NCBI GenBank assembly: GCA_036010905.1
Contig: DASCMH010000019.1
Location: 7,882-71,881, forward strand
From: SMWD01 sp002729875
GTDB taxonomy: Bacteria > Pseudomonadota > Gammaproteobacteria > Steroidobacterales > GCA-2729495
Direction: 5' to 3'
DNA: 64,000 nucleotides
Below are positions 26,618-35,660 of the stretch, piece by piece (position 1 is the first letter of the stretch; each line of letters starts with the position of its first letter). Made by a program: the position numbers and the translations under genes. The notes beneath the pieces were generated by a model. The model saw only the letters and a program-made list of their open reading frames with translations. It was not told where the DNA came from and did no database searches.

Positions 26618-28153
26618 ATGCAAGACATTATTCGTCGACTGGATGAAAAGCGCGCCGCCGCAAAGCTCGGCGGTGGCCAGCAACGCATCGATACCCAGCA
26701 TGCCAAAGGCAAGTTAACTGCCCGCGAGCGAGTCGAATTACTCCTCGACGAGGGTAGCTTTGAAGAATGGGATCTGTTTGTCGAACATCGCTGCACGGAC
26801 TTTGGCATGGACAAGGCCGAAAAAGTGCCGGGCGACGGTGTGGTAACGGGATATGGCACTATCAACGGCCGCCTGATCTTTGTCTTCAGCCAGGACTTCA
26901 CGGTCTTCGGCGGCTCACTGTCGGAAACCCATGCAAAGAAAATCTGCAAAATCATGGATCAGGCGATGAAAGTCGGCGCACCGGTCATCGGCCTGAATGA
27001 TTCAGGAGGCGCCCGCATACAGGAAGGCGTCGCATCGCTCGGCGGTTATGCAGACGTGTTCCAAAAAAATGTCCTCGCTTCCGGGGTTATCCCGCAAATC
27101 TCGGTCATCATGGGTCCGTGCGCCGGTGGCGCCGTATATTCACCGGCGATGACGGATTTTATTTTCATGGTCAGGGACTCCTCCTACATGTTTGTAACCG
27201 GACCGGATGTAGTCAAAACCGTCACTCACGAAACCGTTACGGCTGAGGAACTTGGCGGCGCTGCTACGCATAGCACCAAGTCGGGAGTCGCTGACCTGGC
27301 CCTCGACAATGATGTCGAGGCTTTACTGACGACCCGCCGGTTGATGAATTTCATCCCGGCCAATAACAAGGAAAAACCCCCGATCTGGCCAACCGATGAC
27401 CCGGCCGACCGACGTGAGCCATCGCTCGACACACTTGTACCTGGCGATCCAATCAAGCCCTATGACATCAAAGAACTAATCTATAAGATTGCCGATGAGG
27501 GTGACTTCTTCGAGATCCAGCCTGAATTTGCACAGAATATTGTCATCGGCTTTATCCGCCTCGAAGGTTCGACCGTTGGCGTTGTTGCCAACCAACCACT
27601 GGTGCTGGCCGGTTGCCTGGACATCGATTCATCGAAAAAAGGTGGTCGCTTCGTGCGCTTTTGTGATGCATTCAATACCCCGATTCTTACCCTGGTCGAC
27701 GTACCCGGTTTTATGCCCGGCACCGCCCAGGAGTATGGCGGCATCATTAAACAGGGCGCAAAATTGCTCTATGCCTATGCTGAGGCCACCGTACCGAAAG
27801 TTACGCTGATTACCCGCAAGGCCTACGGCGGCGCATATGATGTCATGGCATCGAAGCACCTGCGTGGTGACGTAAATTTTGCCTGGCCGAGCGCCGAAAT
27901 TGCCGTCATGGGATCGAAGGGCGCCGTTGAAATAATTTTCCGCAAGGATCTGGGCGATAAAGATCTGATCGCCAAGCACACGGCCGAGTACCAGGAGAAA
28001 TTTGCCAACCCGTTTATTGCCGGCGCACGTGGCTTTATTGACGATGTCATCATGCCACACGCAACTCGCAAACGAATCTGCCGCTCCTTTGCGATGTTAC
28101 GTGACAAGAAACTTGAAAACCCGTGGCGTAAGCACGGCAACATTCCTTTATAA
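26618..28153 (+). CDS. pccB: Propionyl-CoA carboxylase beta (carboxyltransferase) subunit
   Basis: 511 residues with both carboxyltransferase halves. ARERVELLLDEGSFEEWD opens the protein, GLNDSGGARIQEGV and GPCAGGAVYSPAMTDF form the first oxyanion region, and GFMPGTAQEYGGIIKQGAKLLYAY with RKAYGGAYDVM form the second. It transfers carboxyl from biotin to propionyl-CoA, giving (S)-methylmalonyl-CoA. A 103-base gap after the mutase gene contains no gene and might hold a separate promoter. pccA begins 13 bases downstream. Confidence 0.95.
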   Translation: MQDIIRRLDEKRAAAKLGGGQQRIDTQHAKGKLTARERVELLLDEGSFEEWDLFVEHRCTDFGMDKAEKVPGDGVVTGYGTINGRLIFVFSQDFTVFGGSLSETHAKKICKIMDQAMKVGAPVIGLNDSGGARIQEGVASLGGYADVFQKNVLASGVIPQISVIMGPCAGGAVYSPAMTDFIFMVRDSSYMFVTGPDVVKTVTHETVTAEELGGAATHSTKSGVADLALDNDVEALLTTRRLMNFIPANNKEKPPIWPTDDPADRREPSLDTLVPGDPIKPYDIKELIYKIADEGDFFEIQPEFAQNIVIGFIRLEGSTVGVVANQPLVLAGCLDIDSSKKGGRFVRFCDAFNTPILTLVDVPGFMPGTAQEYGGIIKQGAKLLYAYAEATVPKVTLITRKAYGGAYDVMASKHLRGDVNFAWPSAEIAVMGSKGAVEIIFRKDLGDKDLIAKHTAEYQEKFANPFIAGARGFIDDVIMPHATRKRICRSFAMLRDKKLENPWRKHGNIPL

Positions 28154-28166
28154 GTGTTCAACCAAT

Positions 28167-30155
28167 ATGTTCAAAAAGATACTAATTGCAAACCGCGGTG
28201 AAATCGCCTGCCGCGTTATAAAAACAGCCCGAGCCATGGGCATCAAGACCGTTGCCGTTTACTCCGATGCTGATGCAGGTGCCCTGCACGTTCGTATGGC
28301 AGATGAATCCGTACCTATCGGTCCATCAGCATCATCCGAGAGCTATCTCGTCATTGATAAAATCATCGATGCCTGCAAGAAAACCGGCGCTGAAGCCGTT
28401 CACCCCGGTTACGGATTCCTGTCTGAGAATGCAGATTTCGTCGGCCGACTTGACGCCGAGGGCATCGTGTTCATTGGCCCCAAACAGCATGCCATTACGA
28501 GCATGGGTGACAAGATCACCTCAAAGCTGCTGGCCAAAGAAGCCGGCGTCAACACGATCCCTGGTTATACCGAGGTTATTAACGGGCCGGATCATGCCGT
28601 CAAAATTGCTCAGGAAATCGGCTACCCGGTCATGCTCAAGGCCAGTGCCGGCGGTGGCGGCAAAGGCATGCGCGTCGTCTGGAATGATGATAACTGCCGG
28701 GATGGATTTGAGCACGCAACGAATGAAGCAAAATCAAGCTTTGGTGATGATCGCGTGTTCGCAGAAAAATTTATTGAAGAACCGCGACATATTGAGATTC
28801 AGGTGCTGGCCGACAAATATGACAACACCGTCTACCTCGGTGAACGCGAATGCTCAATCCAGCGACGCCACCAGAAAGTAATCGAGGAAGCCCCGTCACC
28901 GTTTGTTGACAAGAAAACCCGTAAAGCAATGGGTGAACAGGCCGTTACATTGGCCAAAGCCGTAGATTATTGCTCGGCCGGCACCGTCGAGTTCATTGTT
29001 GACGCCAACAAGAACTTCTACTTCCTGGAAATGAATACCAGGCTGCAGGTCGAGCACCCGGTAACGGAAATGATCACCGGCCTTGATCTTGTCGAAATGA
29101 TGATTCGGGTTGCAGATAACCAGGAACTGCCCATCCGGCAAAAAGACATTACCCTGAATGGCTGGTCACTCGAGGCGCGCATTTATGCCGAAGACCCGTT
29201 GCGCAATTTTTTACCCTCAATCGGCCGCCTGGTTCATTATCAGGCTCCTGCTGAAACCGATACCGTGCGGGTCGATACCGGAATCGAGGAAGGCAGCGAG
29301 GTATCAATGTTTTATGACCCGATGATCGCCAAACTGGTTACCTTCGGTGCGGATCGCAATGAAGCCATTGCCAATATGAATGATGCGCTTGATACCTATC
29401 ATATTCGCGGCGTATCGCACAACATCAGTTTCCTGAATGCACTGATCGCCCACCCACGGTTTATCAAGGGTCGATTGACAACCAATTTCATCGCCGAAGA
29501 ATACCCGAATGGTTTTCATGCCACTGATGTTCCTCATGCTGACCCCAACCTGCCAATTGCCCTTGCCGGTGCAGTACACAAAGCCTACATGGATAGAGCT
29601 GCGCGACTAAGCGGTCAGTTGCCCAGCCATGAGCGTCAGGTAGGGGAAGATTTCGATGTCATGATAGACCAGCAGCAGAACCATTCGATCAAAGTAACCG
29701 GCATTAAGGGCGGATACGAGGTTTCGCTGGGTTCCGAACTATTTCGTATCATCACCGATTGGCAGATTGGTCAGCCGTTGATTCACGCCGAGGTGAACGG
29801 TCAGCCGGTCTGCTTCCAGTTTGATCGAGTCGGGATCCACTACCGATTATCACAACGGGGCACACAGATAGATGCCCTGGTCGCCATCCCGCTTGCAGCC
29901 GAGCTTTCCCGGTTCATGCTTGAGAAACAACCGCCGGACTTATCAAAATTCCTCTTGTCACCCATGCCCGGACTACTCGTCAAACTAGCCGTATCTGAAG
30001 GCGATGAGATCAAGGCCGGTGAAGAACTCGCCGTCGTCGAGGCCATGAAAATGGAAAACAGCCTGCGTGCTGTAGATGATGTCACCATCGCAAAACTGCT
30101 GGCAACCGAGGGCGAATCCCTGGTTGTCGACCAGCCTATCCTGGCCTTTGAGTAG
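28167..30155 (+). CDS. pccA: Propionyl-CoA carboxylase alpha (biotin carboxylase plus BCCP) subunit
   Basis: 662 residues from ATG 28167; a longer open frame beginning inside pccB is rejected because homology starts at MFKKILIANRGEIACRV. The N-terminal biotin carboxylase domain shows GGGGKGMRVV (ATP lid), ECSIQRRHQKV and EMNTRLQVEHPVTE. A linker domain of about 120 residues is followed by the C-terminal biotinyl domain with VVEAMKMEN, where K628 would carry biotin. It carboxylates biotin with bicarbonate and ATP, then hands over to PccB. Biotin supply may depend partly on the bioFDA genes at 40994-44188. Confidence 0.95.
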   Translation: MFKKILIANRGEIACRVIKTARAMGIKTVAVYSDADAGALHVRMADESVPIGPSASSESYLVIDKIIDACKKTGAEAVHPGYGFLSENADFVGRLDAEGIVFIGPKQHAITSMGDKITSKLLAKEAGVNTIPGYTEVINGPDHAVKIAQEIGYPVMLKASAGGGGKGMRVVWNDDNCRDGFEHATNEAKSSFGDDRVFAEKFIEEPRHIEIQVLADKYDNTVYLGERECSIQRRHQKVIEEAPSPFVDKKTRKAMGEQAVTLAKAVDYCSAGTVEFIVDANKNFYFLEMNTRLQVEHPVTEMITGLDLVEMMIRVADNQELPIRQKDITLNGWSLEARIYAEDPLRNFLPSIGRLVHYQAPAETDTVRVDTGIEEGSEVSMFYDPMIAKLVTFGADRNEAIANMNDALDTYHIRGVSHNISFLNALIAHPRFIKGRLTTNFIAEEYPNGFHATDVPHADPNLPIALAGAVHKAYMDRAARLSGQLPSHERQVGEDFDVMIDQQQNHSIKVTGIKGGYEVSLGSELFRIITDWQIGQPLIHAEVNGQPVCFQFDRVGIHYRLSQRGTQIDALVAIPLAAELSRFMLEKQPPDLSKFLLSPMPGLLVKLAVSEGDEIKAGEELAVVEAMKMENSLRAVDDVTIAKLLATEGESLVVDQPILAFE

Positions 30156-30197
30156 TCACCGGGAAAGAACCAATCATGAACCAGCACCAGTCAACAT

Positions 30198-31196
30198 ATG
30201 AGTCCAGCCAACCCTAAACAACTGGCCAGGCAGGTTCGCGACGGCGACCGCCGGGCACTTGCCCGGGCAATTACGCTCGTAGAATCAACACGCGTTGAAG
30301 ACCGTAAACCGGCCAACGAAATACTTACTATCTTGTCACCCCATGCGGGTAATTCCATCCGCATTGGTATCTCCGGTCCCCCCGGTGTCGGTAAATCAAC
30401 TTTTATCGAAAGCCTGGGCAACCACATTATCGATCAGGGTCACAAGGTTGCGGTACTGGCAGTTGATCCATCATCAGCTATCAGCGGTGGATCAATCCTT
30501 GGCGACAAGACCCGGATGGAAACATTGTCGCAACGGGCGGATGCATTCATCCGCCCGTCACCTGCCGGCACGATGCTCGGCGGCGTCACTCGCTATACCC
30601 GTGAAACCATGCGCATCGTCGAGGCGGCAGGATTTGACGTCATCATGATCGAAACAGTCGGTGTCGGCCAATCCGAAACCGATGTTGCCAAGATGACCGA
30701 TTTCTTTCTGCTGATGCTTTTACCGGGTGGTGGAGATGAACTCCAGGGCATCAAGCGCGGTATCGTCGAACTGGCCGATCTAATCGTTGTCAACAAAGCA
30801 GATGGGGACCTCGAAAGTGTGGCGGCCCGCTCGGCGGCAGACTATCGCGCGGCACTCGGCTTTCTGCACCCGCGCCGGCAGGGTTGGATAGTGCCGGTAG
30901 TAACATGCTCGGCACTGCATAATATTGGTATCGTTAAAATCCGTGAAGTCATCGATGATTTCCGAAACAAAATGACCGATAACGGCATCATAAATAAATC
31001 TCGCGGCCAGCAAGCCAAAGCATGGCTGTGGAATGAGATATCCTCAACATTACTTGAATCCATGCGCCAGAATGACGGGATTCGTGCCAAAGTTGCCGAA
31101 CTCGAACAACAGGTTACCCTTGGCAAAATCTCACCATGGGTCGCGGCACAGGAAATTATCAGCACCTTCCAGCAACAGGATAATGAAAACTCATGA
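30198..31196 (+). CDS. meaB: MeaB/ArgK-type GTPase protecting methylmalonyl-CoA mutase
   Basis: 332 residues of the G3E GTPase family. Walker A GPPGVGKSTF is near residue 58, with AVDPSSAISGGSILGDKTRM, the switch region ETVGVGQSETDV and the base-recognition NKADGD. MeaB gates adenosylcobalamin loading and rescues inactivated mutase. Its stop overlaps the epimerase start (ATGA). Its place beside pccA and the epimerase, with the mutase upstream, supports this over the old ArgK kinase label. Confidence 0.94.
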   Translation: MSPANPKQLARQVRDGDRRALARAITLVESTRVEDRKPANEILTILSPHAGNSIRIGISGPPGVGKSTFIESLGNHIIDQGHKVAVLAVDPSSAISGGSILGDKTRMETLSQRADAFIRPSPAGTMLGGVTRYTRETMRIVEAAGFDVIMIETVGVGQSETDVAKMTDFFLLMLLPGGGDELQGIKRGIVELADLIVVNKADGDLESVAARSAADYRAALGFLHPRRQGWIVPVVTCSALHNIGIVKIREVIDDFRNKMTDNGIINKSRGQQAKAWLWNEISSTLLESMRQNDGIRAKVAELEQQVTLGKISPWVAAQEIISTFQQQDNENS

Positions 31197-31597
31197 TCGG
31201 AAAATTAAATCATGTTGCTATTGTTGTGCCTGACCTTACGACAGCGGCAACGCTATATAGTGACACCCTTGGGGCCAGCATCTCCAGACCGATACCCCTT
31301 CCCGAACACGGCGTCACTACAATTTTTGTCGAACTGGAGAATACAAAGATCGAGTTGCTGGAACCACTCGGCGACAGTTCACCGATCGCAAAATTTCTCG
31401 CCGACAACCCAACTGGCGGCATGCATCACCTGTGTTATGAGGTTGATGACATTCTTAAGGCTCGCGATAAACTCATAGCATGCGGTTCACGCGTGCTTGG
31501 TGACGGTAAGCCAAAAAATGGGGCCCACGGTAAGCCGGTGCTGTTCCTGCACCCAAAGGATTTTTGCGGCACCCTGATTGAACTGGAGCAAACCTGA
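31193..31597 (+). CDS. mce: Methylmalonyl-CoA epimerase
   Basis: 134 residues, a standard single-domain VOC/glyoxalase fold. The metal ligands are visible as the His of KLNHVAIVVPDL, a Glu near KIELLEP, the His of GMHHLCYEVDD and the Glu of GTLIELEQ. It racemises (S)- to (R)-methylmalonyl-CoA between PccAB and the mutase. Last gene of the plus-strand run; the 187 bases to the next start contain no clear terminator. Confidence 0.93.
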   Translation: MIGKLNHVAIVVPDLTTAATLYSDTLGASISRPIPLPEHGVTTIFVELENTKIELLEPLGDSSPIAKFLADNPTGGMHHLCYEVDDILKARDKLIACGSRVLGDGKPKNGAHGKPVLFLHPKDFCGTLIELEQT

Positions 31598-31784
31598 GGC
31601 ACTGCATCAGGCTGCTCAGCCACCCCTGTCCACCGCAGACTGCTGCATTATTATACTCTTATAGATCAATGACTTAAAAATCCACCTCCCAGGACTGTCA
31701 ACCGAATCTGTGACAGTGATCAACGCGCCTGGCGGCACTAGCCAACATAATCAGCAGATCCGCTATCACCGAATCAGGCACGAG

Positions 31785-33029
31785 ATGTACGAAGCACACT
31801 TTAATTTAAACCGTAAGCCGTTCGATAATTATTCCGCTGACGGGATTTTTACCCTGAACGATGAATTTGAATCAACCCTAGAACGTATAGAGCAAATACT
31901 GTTATCCCGCTGTGCTGTTGGCGTAATCACTGGCGGGCCGGGTGTAGGCAAAACAACAATTGTCTCAGCGGCCGCCAAACGCGTTGAAGACCAGGCATTC
32001 GTCACCCATATTGACATGCGTCTGTCTGATCCGGATCTACTCTATGACCTGCTGCTGTTGAATCTTGGCGGTGAAAGTGGCGGTGGAGATCAGGCCACTT
32101 CCCTGTACCGGCTAAAATCAACGATCGCCCGGTACAACGATGAACAAGGCCGTAAGATCACTGCGGTTATCGATATCTCAAACCTGACGATCGAGCGCGC
32201 CAAGCGAATTCTGCAACTAGTACATTTGGCAGGTGAGCCTGAATGCCAATTAAATATCATACTGCTCGGGCCACACGCCCTGCACAAACTTCTCGACACA
32301 CCCGGGCTGATTCATATGCGTCAGCGTGTGACATTTCGCCACCGGGTTCGACCTCTTACGGTTACCGAAACCGATGCCTATCTCAAACAACAACTGGAAC
32401 GAGCCGGCGGCCAACCCGACTCTATCCTGACACACGGCACGGCCATTATGATATACCAGTATGTCGGTGGCGTACCACGCTTGATCAATACCCTGATGGA
32501 TGCGGTACTGAGTCATGCGGCCAAAACCGGAGCTAAAGCAATATCTCCAGGTATGATTACCGAAGTTACCAAACTGCTTGGCTGGCGACTGTTAAGCGGC
32601 AACAAAGCAACTCCGGCGAAAAAGCCTGCGCCAGCAACACCGGCAAAAGCCAAACCTGCGGCCGCCAACCAGGGAACGGTTGATAGCCACAAGGAAGAAC
32701 TCAGTCCACTTGAAATATCCGCATCAAATAGCAAAACGTCCACCGCAACGCAGGGAAACCAGGCAGATTCAGCAACAATCAGCGAAACTACAGCCTTGTT
32801 GATGGCAGCAGCGCTCGACATGGACACATCATCAGGTAAAGACAAAACATCGTCTATGAAACTGACAGAGGATGAGAAAAAACCCGAAGGTGATCAAAAA
32901 TCAACAGCAGAATCGAACGTACCTGCAATGGATGCCACTGATACCAGCGCAACTGGTATGCTGCGCCTTGAAGACCTCGATGCAAACTTTGCCGAAACGA
33001 TATTCGGTGAGGAAAAGAGCCTGCTTTAG
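31785..33029 (+). CDS. ExeA/GspA-like AAA ATPase with long disordered tail
   Basis: 414 residues from ATG 31785 (MYEAHFNLNRKPFDNY), which matches the usual start of the family; an earlier in-frame ATG at 31710 is less likely. Walker A GGPGVGKTT is near residue 50, with HIDMRLSDPDLL, the Walker B-like ITAVIDISNL and the sensor-type VGGVPRLINTLMD. Family members energise type II secretion assembly (ExeA) or exopolysaccharide/exosortase systems. After about residue 270 comes a ~145-residue region rich in Ala, Lys, Ser, Thr and acidic residues with no fold signal, ending in a predicted short helix. The peptidoglycan-binding domain found in ExeA is absent. No secretion genes are adjacent. Confidence 0.8.
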   Translation: MYEAHFNLNRKPFDNYSADGIFTLNDEFESTLERIEQILLSRCAVGVITGGPGVGKTTIVSAAAKRVEDQAFVTHIDMRLSDPDLLYDLLLLNLGGESGGGDQATSLYRLKSTIARYNDEQGRKITAVIDISNLTIERAKRILQLVHLAGEPECQLNIILLGPHALHKLLDTPGLIHMRQRVTFRHRVRPLTVTETDAYLKQQLERAGGQPDSILTHGTAIMIYQYVGGVPRLINTLMDAVLSHAAKTGAKAISPGMITEVTKLLGWRLLSGNKATPAKKPAPATPAKAKPAAANQGTVDSHKEELSPLEISASNSKTSTATQGNQADSATISETTALLMAAALDMDTSSGKDKTSSMKLTEDEKKPEGDQKSTAESNVPAMDATDTSATGMLRLEDLDANFAETIFGEEKSLL

Positions 33030-33085
33030 GCCGACAACGACACCAAGCAAACAACAATTTATTAAGAAAGTCTGAATTCTGCGAC

Positions 33086-34063
33086 CTAGCCGGACAGTAG
33101 CTCTGCTGCCGCTCGTAATGTATTGCAATTGATTGCGGCAAAATAATCGGCTTCGTATTTATTGCTGCGCAGCGTTTTCTTGATGATACTCTCCAGGTTA
33201 GGTCGTTTGTCGGCCGGATCCTCTGATGCACCCAGTCCACCCCCAAACTCGACGAAAGTATCGACACCCTGTCCTATAGCTGTCTGCATGCACCCAACCC
33301 ACTTAACCGGGCTGATCAACTGGAAAAACAGACGCGAGCGGATACCTCTCACATCCGATTCATGCACATTACCGGTGTAATTCGCCAACACCTGGTAATT
33401 CGGTTCACTAAAATCAGTAGCATCCAGAACTTCCCGGAACAACTGTGCGGCCTTGACCATAAAATAGGTATGAAATGCACCCTCGGTTGCAAGCGGTACC
33501 GCACGCTTGCGTGGATAATTCTCCGTAACGTAGGCTGCCAGTTCCTCAAGGTCTTGCTGCTTGCCGCCAACAACGGTCTGTTGGGGCAAGTTACAACCGC
33601 CGACCTGGCAGAAAAAACGATCGGCTATAGGTCGTGCCGTTTCCAAATCGAGTGTCAGGGCCAGCATGCCGCCGGCACCATATGCTCCCATCAGTGCACC
33701 GCGTTTTTGCACCAGCGCCAGGCCGTCACTCAGTGACAGGCTGCCAGCCCCCACCAGTGCAGTATATTCGCCCAGGCTATGGCCTGCAGCCATCAATGGT
33801 TTAATTTGGCGGTTGGTTAGCTCTTCAAAAACCCGCATGCAAGCTACCGAATGAGTTAATAATGCCGGCTGAGTGAACCGCGTCAATCCAATTTCATTAT
33901 CAGGATCTTCAAATGACAACCTGGCCATATCATAACCAAGCGCATCACTGGACTCAGCGTACACATCTCTGGCAACAGAATACTCGGAACAAATATCGCT
34001 ACCCATACCACGGTACTGGGAACCCTGGCCCGGAAATACAAACATTACTTTTCGATCGGCCAT
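33086..34063 (-). CDS. Stand-alone acyl carrier protein malonyltransferase (FabD-like)
   Basis: 325 residues. It has the nucleophile elbow GHSLGEYTALVG near residue 95, VFPGQGSQYRGMG at the start, the conserved Arg of QKRGALMG, and the catalytic His in AFHTYFM. It transfers malonyl groups from CoA to an ACP. No fabH, fabG or acpP is adjacent, so this is not the usual fab operon. The last ~40 residues after GASEDPADKRP diverge from housekeeping FabD, so a trans-acting AT for a specialised synthase is possible. It lies convergent to the ExeA-like gene and 69 bases downstream of avtA. Confidence 0.82.
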   Translation of the reverse strand: MADRKVMFVFPGQGSQYRGMGSDICSEYSVARDVYAESSDALGYDMARLSFEDPDNEIGLTRFTQPALLTHSVACMRVFEELTNRQIKPLMAAGHSLGEYTALVGAGSLSLSDGLALVQKRGALMGAYGAGGMLALTLDLETARPIADRFFCQVGGCNLPQQTVVGGKQQDLEELAAYVTENYPRKRAVPLATEGAFHTYFMVKAAQLFREVLDATDFSEPNYQVLANYTGNVHESDVRGIRSRLFFQLISPVKWVGCMQTAIGQGVDTFVEFGGGLGASEDPADKRPNLESIIKKTLRSNKYEADYFAAINCNTLRAAAELLSG

Positions 34064-34132
34064 AAATACTCCTCAATAAAACAATACTTTTTTTCAGCCA
34101 AAGGATTGATGAAGCGGATAGCAACAATTCCC

Positions 34133-35383
34133 CTAGTGACAGGCATTGCGGACCTCTTCACCGATAACCGAAATACCCCTGCACACCGTCTCCGCCTGCT
34201 GGGAATAGCTGATTCGAATACACTCATGCTTATGCGACCAGTCTTCCTCCAGCCCCGGAAAAAAATGGTGCCCCGGAACAACAATAACCCCACGTTTTTT
34301 TAGCCGCTGGTACAACTCATCACAGGTAATTGACATCTCGGGCAACCACAGCCAAAGAAAGAAAGCACCCTCTGGCCGATGAATAAAATACTCACAACCA
34401 TCAAGTGCCGAACGAATCCAAGCAAGCGCCTGATCAGCGCGCGCATGATAATAAGGCCTAATGACATCGCGACCGAGTTCGATGATCTGCCCGGTTTCAA
34501 CCAAATCATTTAATAATACCGGTCCGACGCTTGAAACAGAAAGAGACATAACAGAATTCAGGCTCGTGATTGCATCAATGATATCGGGATGCGCGACAAT
34601 AATCCCGGTGCGAACAGCCGGCAACCCGATTTTCGACAAACTCATGCACAGAATCACATTATCGTCCCATACCGGTTCGACACTCTGAAAAATGATGCCA
34701 GGGAACGGCACCCCGTAGGCATTATCAAGGATCAGAGGCACCTTGCGAGTACGTGCAATATCAAGCAATTGACGAACTTCAATATCAGTCAGCACATTGC
34801 CGGTCGGGTTTGTCGGTCGTGAAACACAAATTGCCGCAATATCATCCTCAACATTGAGACAATCGAAATCAATATGGTATTTAAATAGTCGATCATCAAG
34901 ATATTCAATGATCGGTCGATTGGATACAAACAGTTTCTCCGCCAGGCCAAGATCCGTATAACCAACATACTCTGGCGTTAACGGCAGCAGGATCCGCCGA
35001 AACGAACCATCATCGAATACACCTGCCAACAGGTTAAACAACTGAAAGAATCCGGACTGACTGCCGCCGGTCAGCGCTATGTGCTCCGGGCCCAGCGGCC
35101 AGCCATATTCGCGCTGTAACAAACGTGCCAGCGAGGCACGAAACCGGTCATCGCCGGCCGGGCTTGAATAATCGGTTATCATGCGCCGGAATTCATGCGG
35201 CTTTCCTGCAACTTCGCGTGTTCGTTCTGCAAGTAACTGCAAAACCTCAGGAATATGCGCAGGATTGCCGCCGCCTAACATCATCACCGGCTCTTCACTC
35301 ACCATCGCCGCGCCAAGATCATCCATCAATTGCCGCGCACCGGTGTGCCGCCTGAACCGGTTACCAAATTTGGAAAACTTCAT
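34133..35383 (-). CDS. avtA: Valine-pyruvate aminotransferase
   Basis: 416 residues from ATG 35383; E. coli AvtA is about the same size, and MKFSKFGNRFRRHTGARQLMDDLG is its usual N-terminus, so the longer frame to 35473 is rejected. PLP-binding features are the Lys of MSLSKIGLPAVR, DNAYGVPFPG and SRPTNPTGN, fold type I class. It transfers amino groups between alanine and 2-oxoisovalerate. Also seen is the AvtA-specific MLGGGNPAHIPEV. The 277 bases upstream, to the ThDP enzyme stop at 35661, hold no gene. Confidence 0.9.
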   Translation of the reverse strand: MKFSKFGNRFRRHTGARQLMDDLGAAMVSEEPVMMLGGGNPAHIPEVLQLLAERTREVAGKPHEFRRMITDYSSPAGDDRFRASLARLLQREYGWPLGPEHIALTGGSQSGFFQLFNLLAGVFDDGSFRRILLPLTPEYVGYTDLGLAEKLFVSNRPIIEYLDDRLFKYHIDFDCLNVEDDIAAICVSRPTNPTGNVLTDIEVRQLLDIARTRKVPLILDNAYGVPFPGIIFQSVEPVWDDNVILCMSLSKIGLPAVRTGIIVAHPDIIDAITSLNSVMSLSVSSVGPVLLNDLVETGQIIELGRDVIRPYYHARADQALAWIRSALDGCEYFIHRPEGAFFLWLWLPEMSITCDELYQRLKKRGVIVVPGHHFFPGLEEDWSHKHECIRISYSQQAETVCRGISVIGEEVRNACH

Positions 35384-35660
35384 GATGTTCTGTGCAGATG
35401 GGAGATCGGAAACAGACTGTACTTTTTTCAACGCCGTCTGTCGATCCAGTCTGCGCCAAAAAGACCCGTTCATGCGAACAAAGTCTGCTTGTCATGCTTT
35501 GCTCAGCGTCAGGGCAAAGACCTCACATTGGGAACTTTCAGCCGTACTCCGCTCACTCCTGCTTACAAGCGTCATTCGATTTCACTGAAAATGTCATATA
35601 CGCTGAGCAACTCAACAATGTGCGCAATTCAGCCCGACAACCAGACCAGATCAATGCCGG

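Noticed and set aside
28002..28166. N-terminal extension of PccA into pccB
   Set aside because: The open frame has no homology before MFKKILIANRG, overlaps pccB by about 150 bases and lacks a ribosome site; ATG 28167 gives the family N-terminus.
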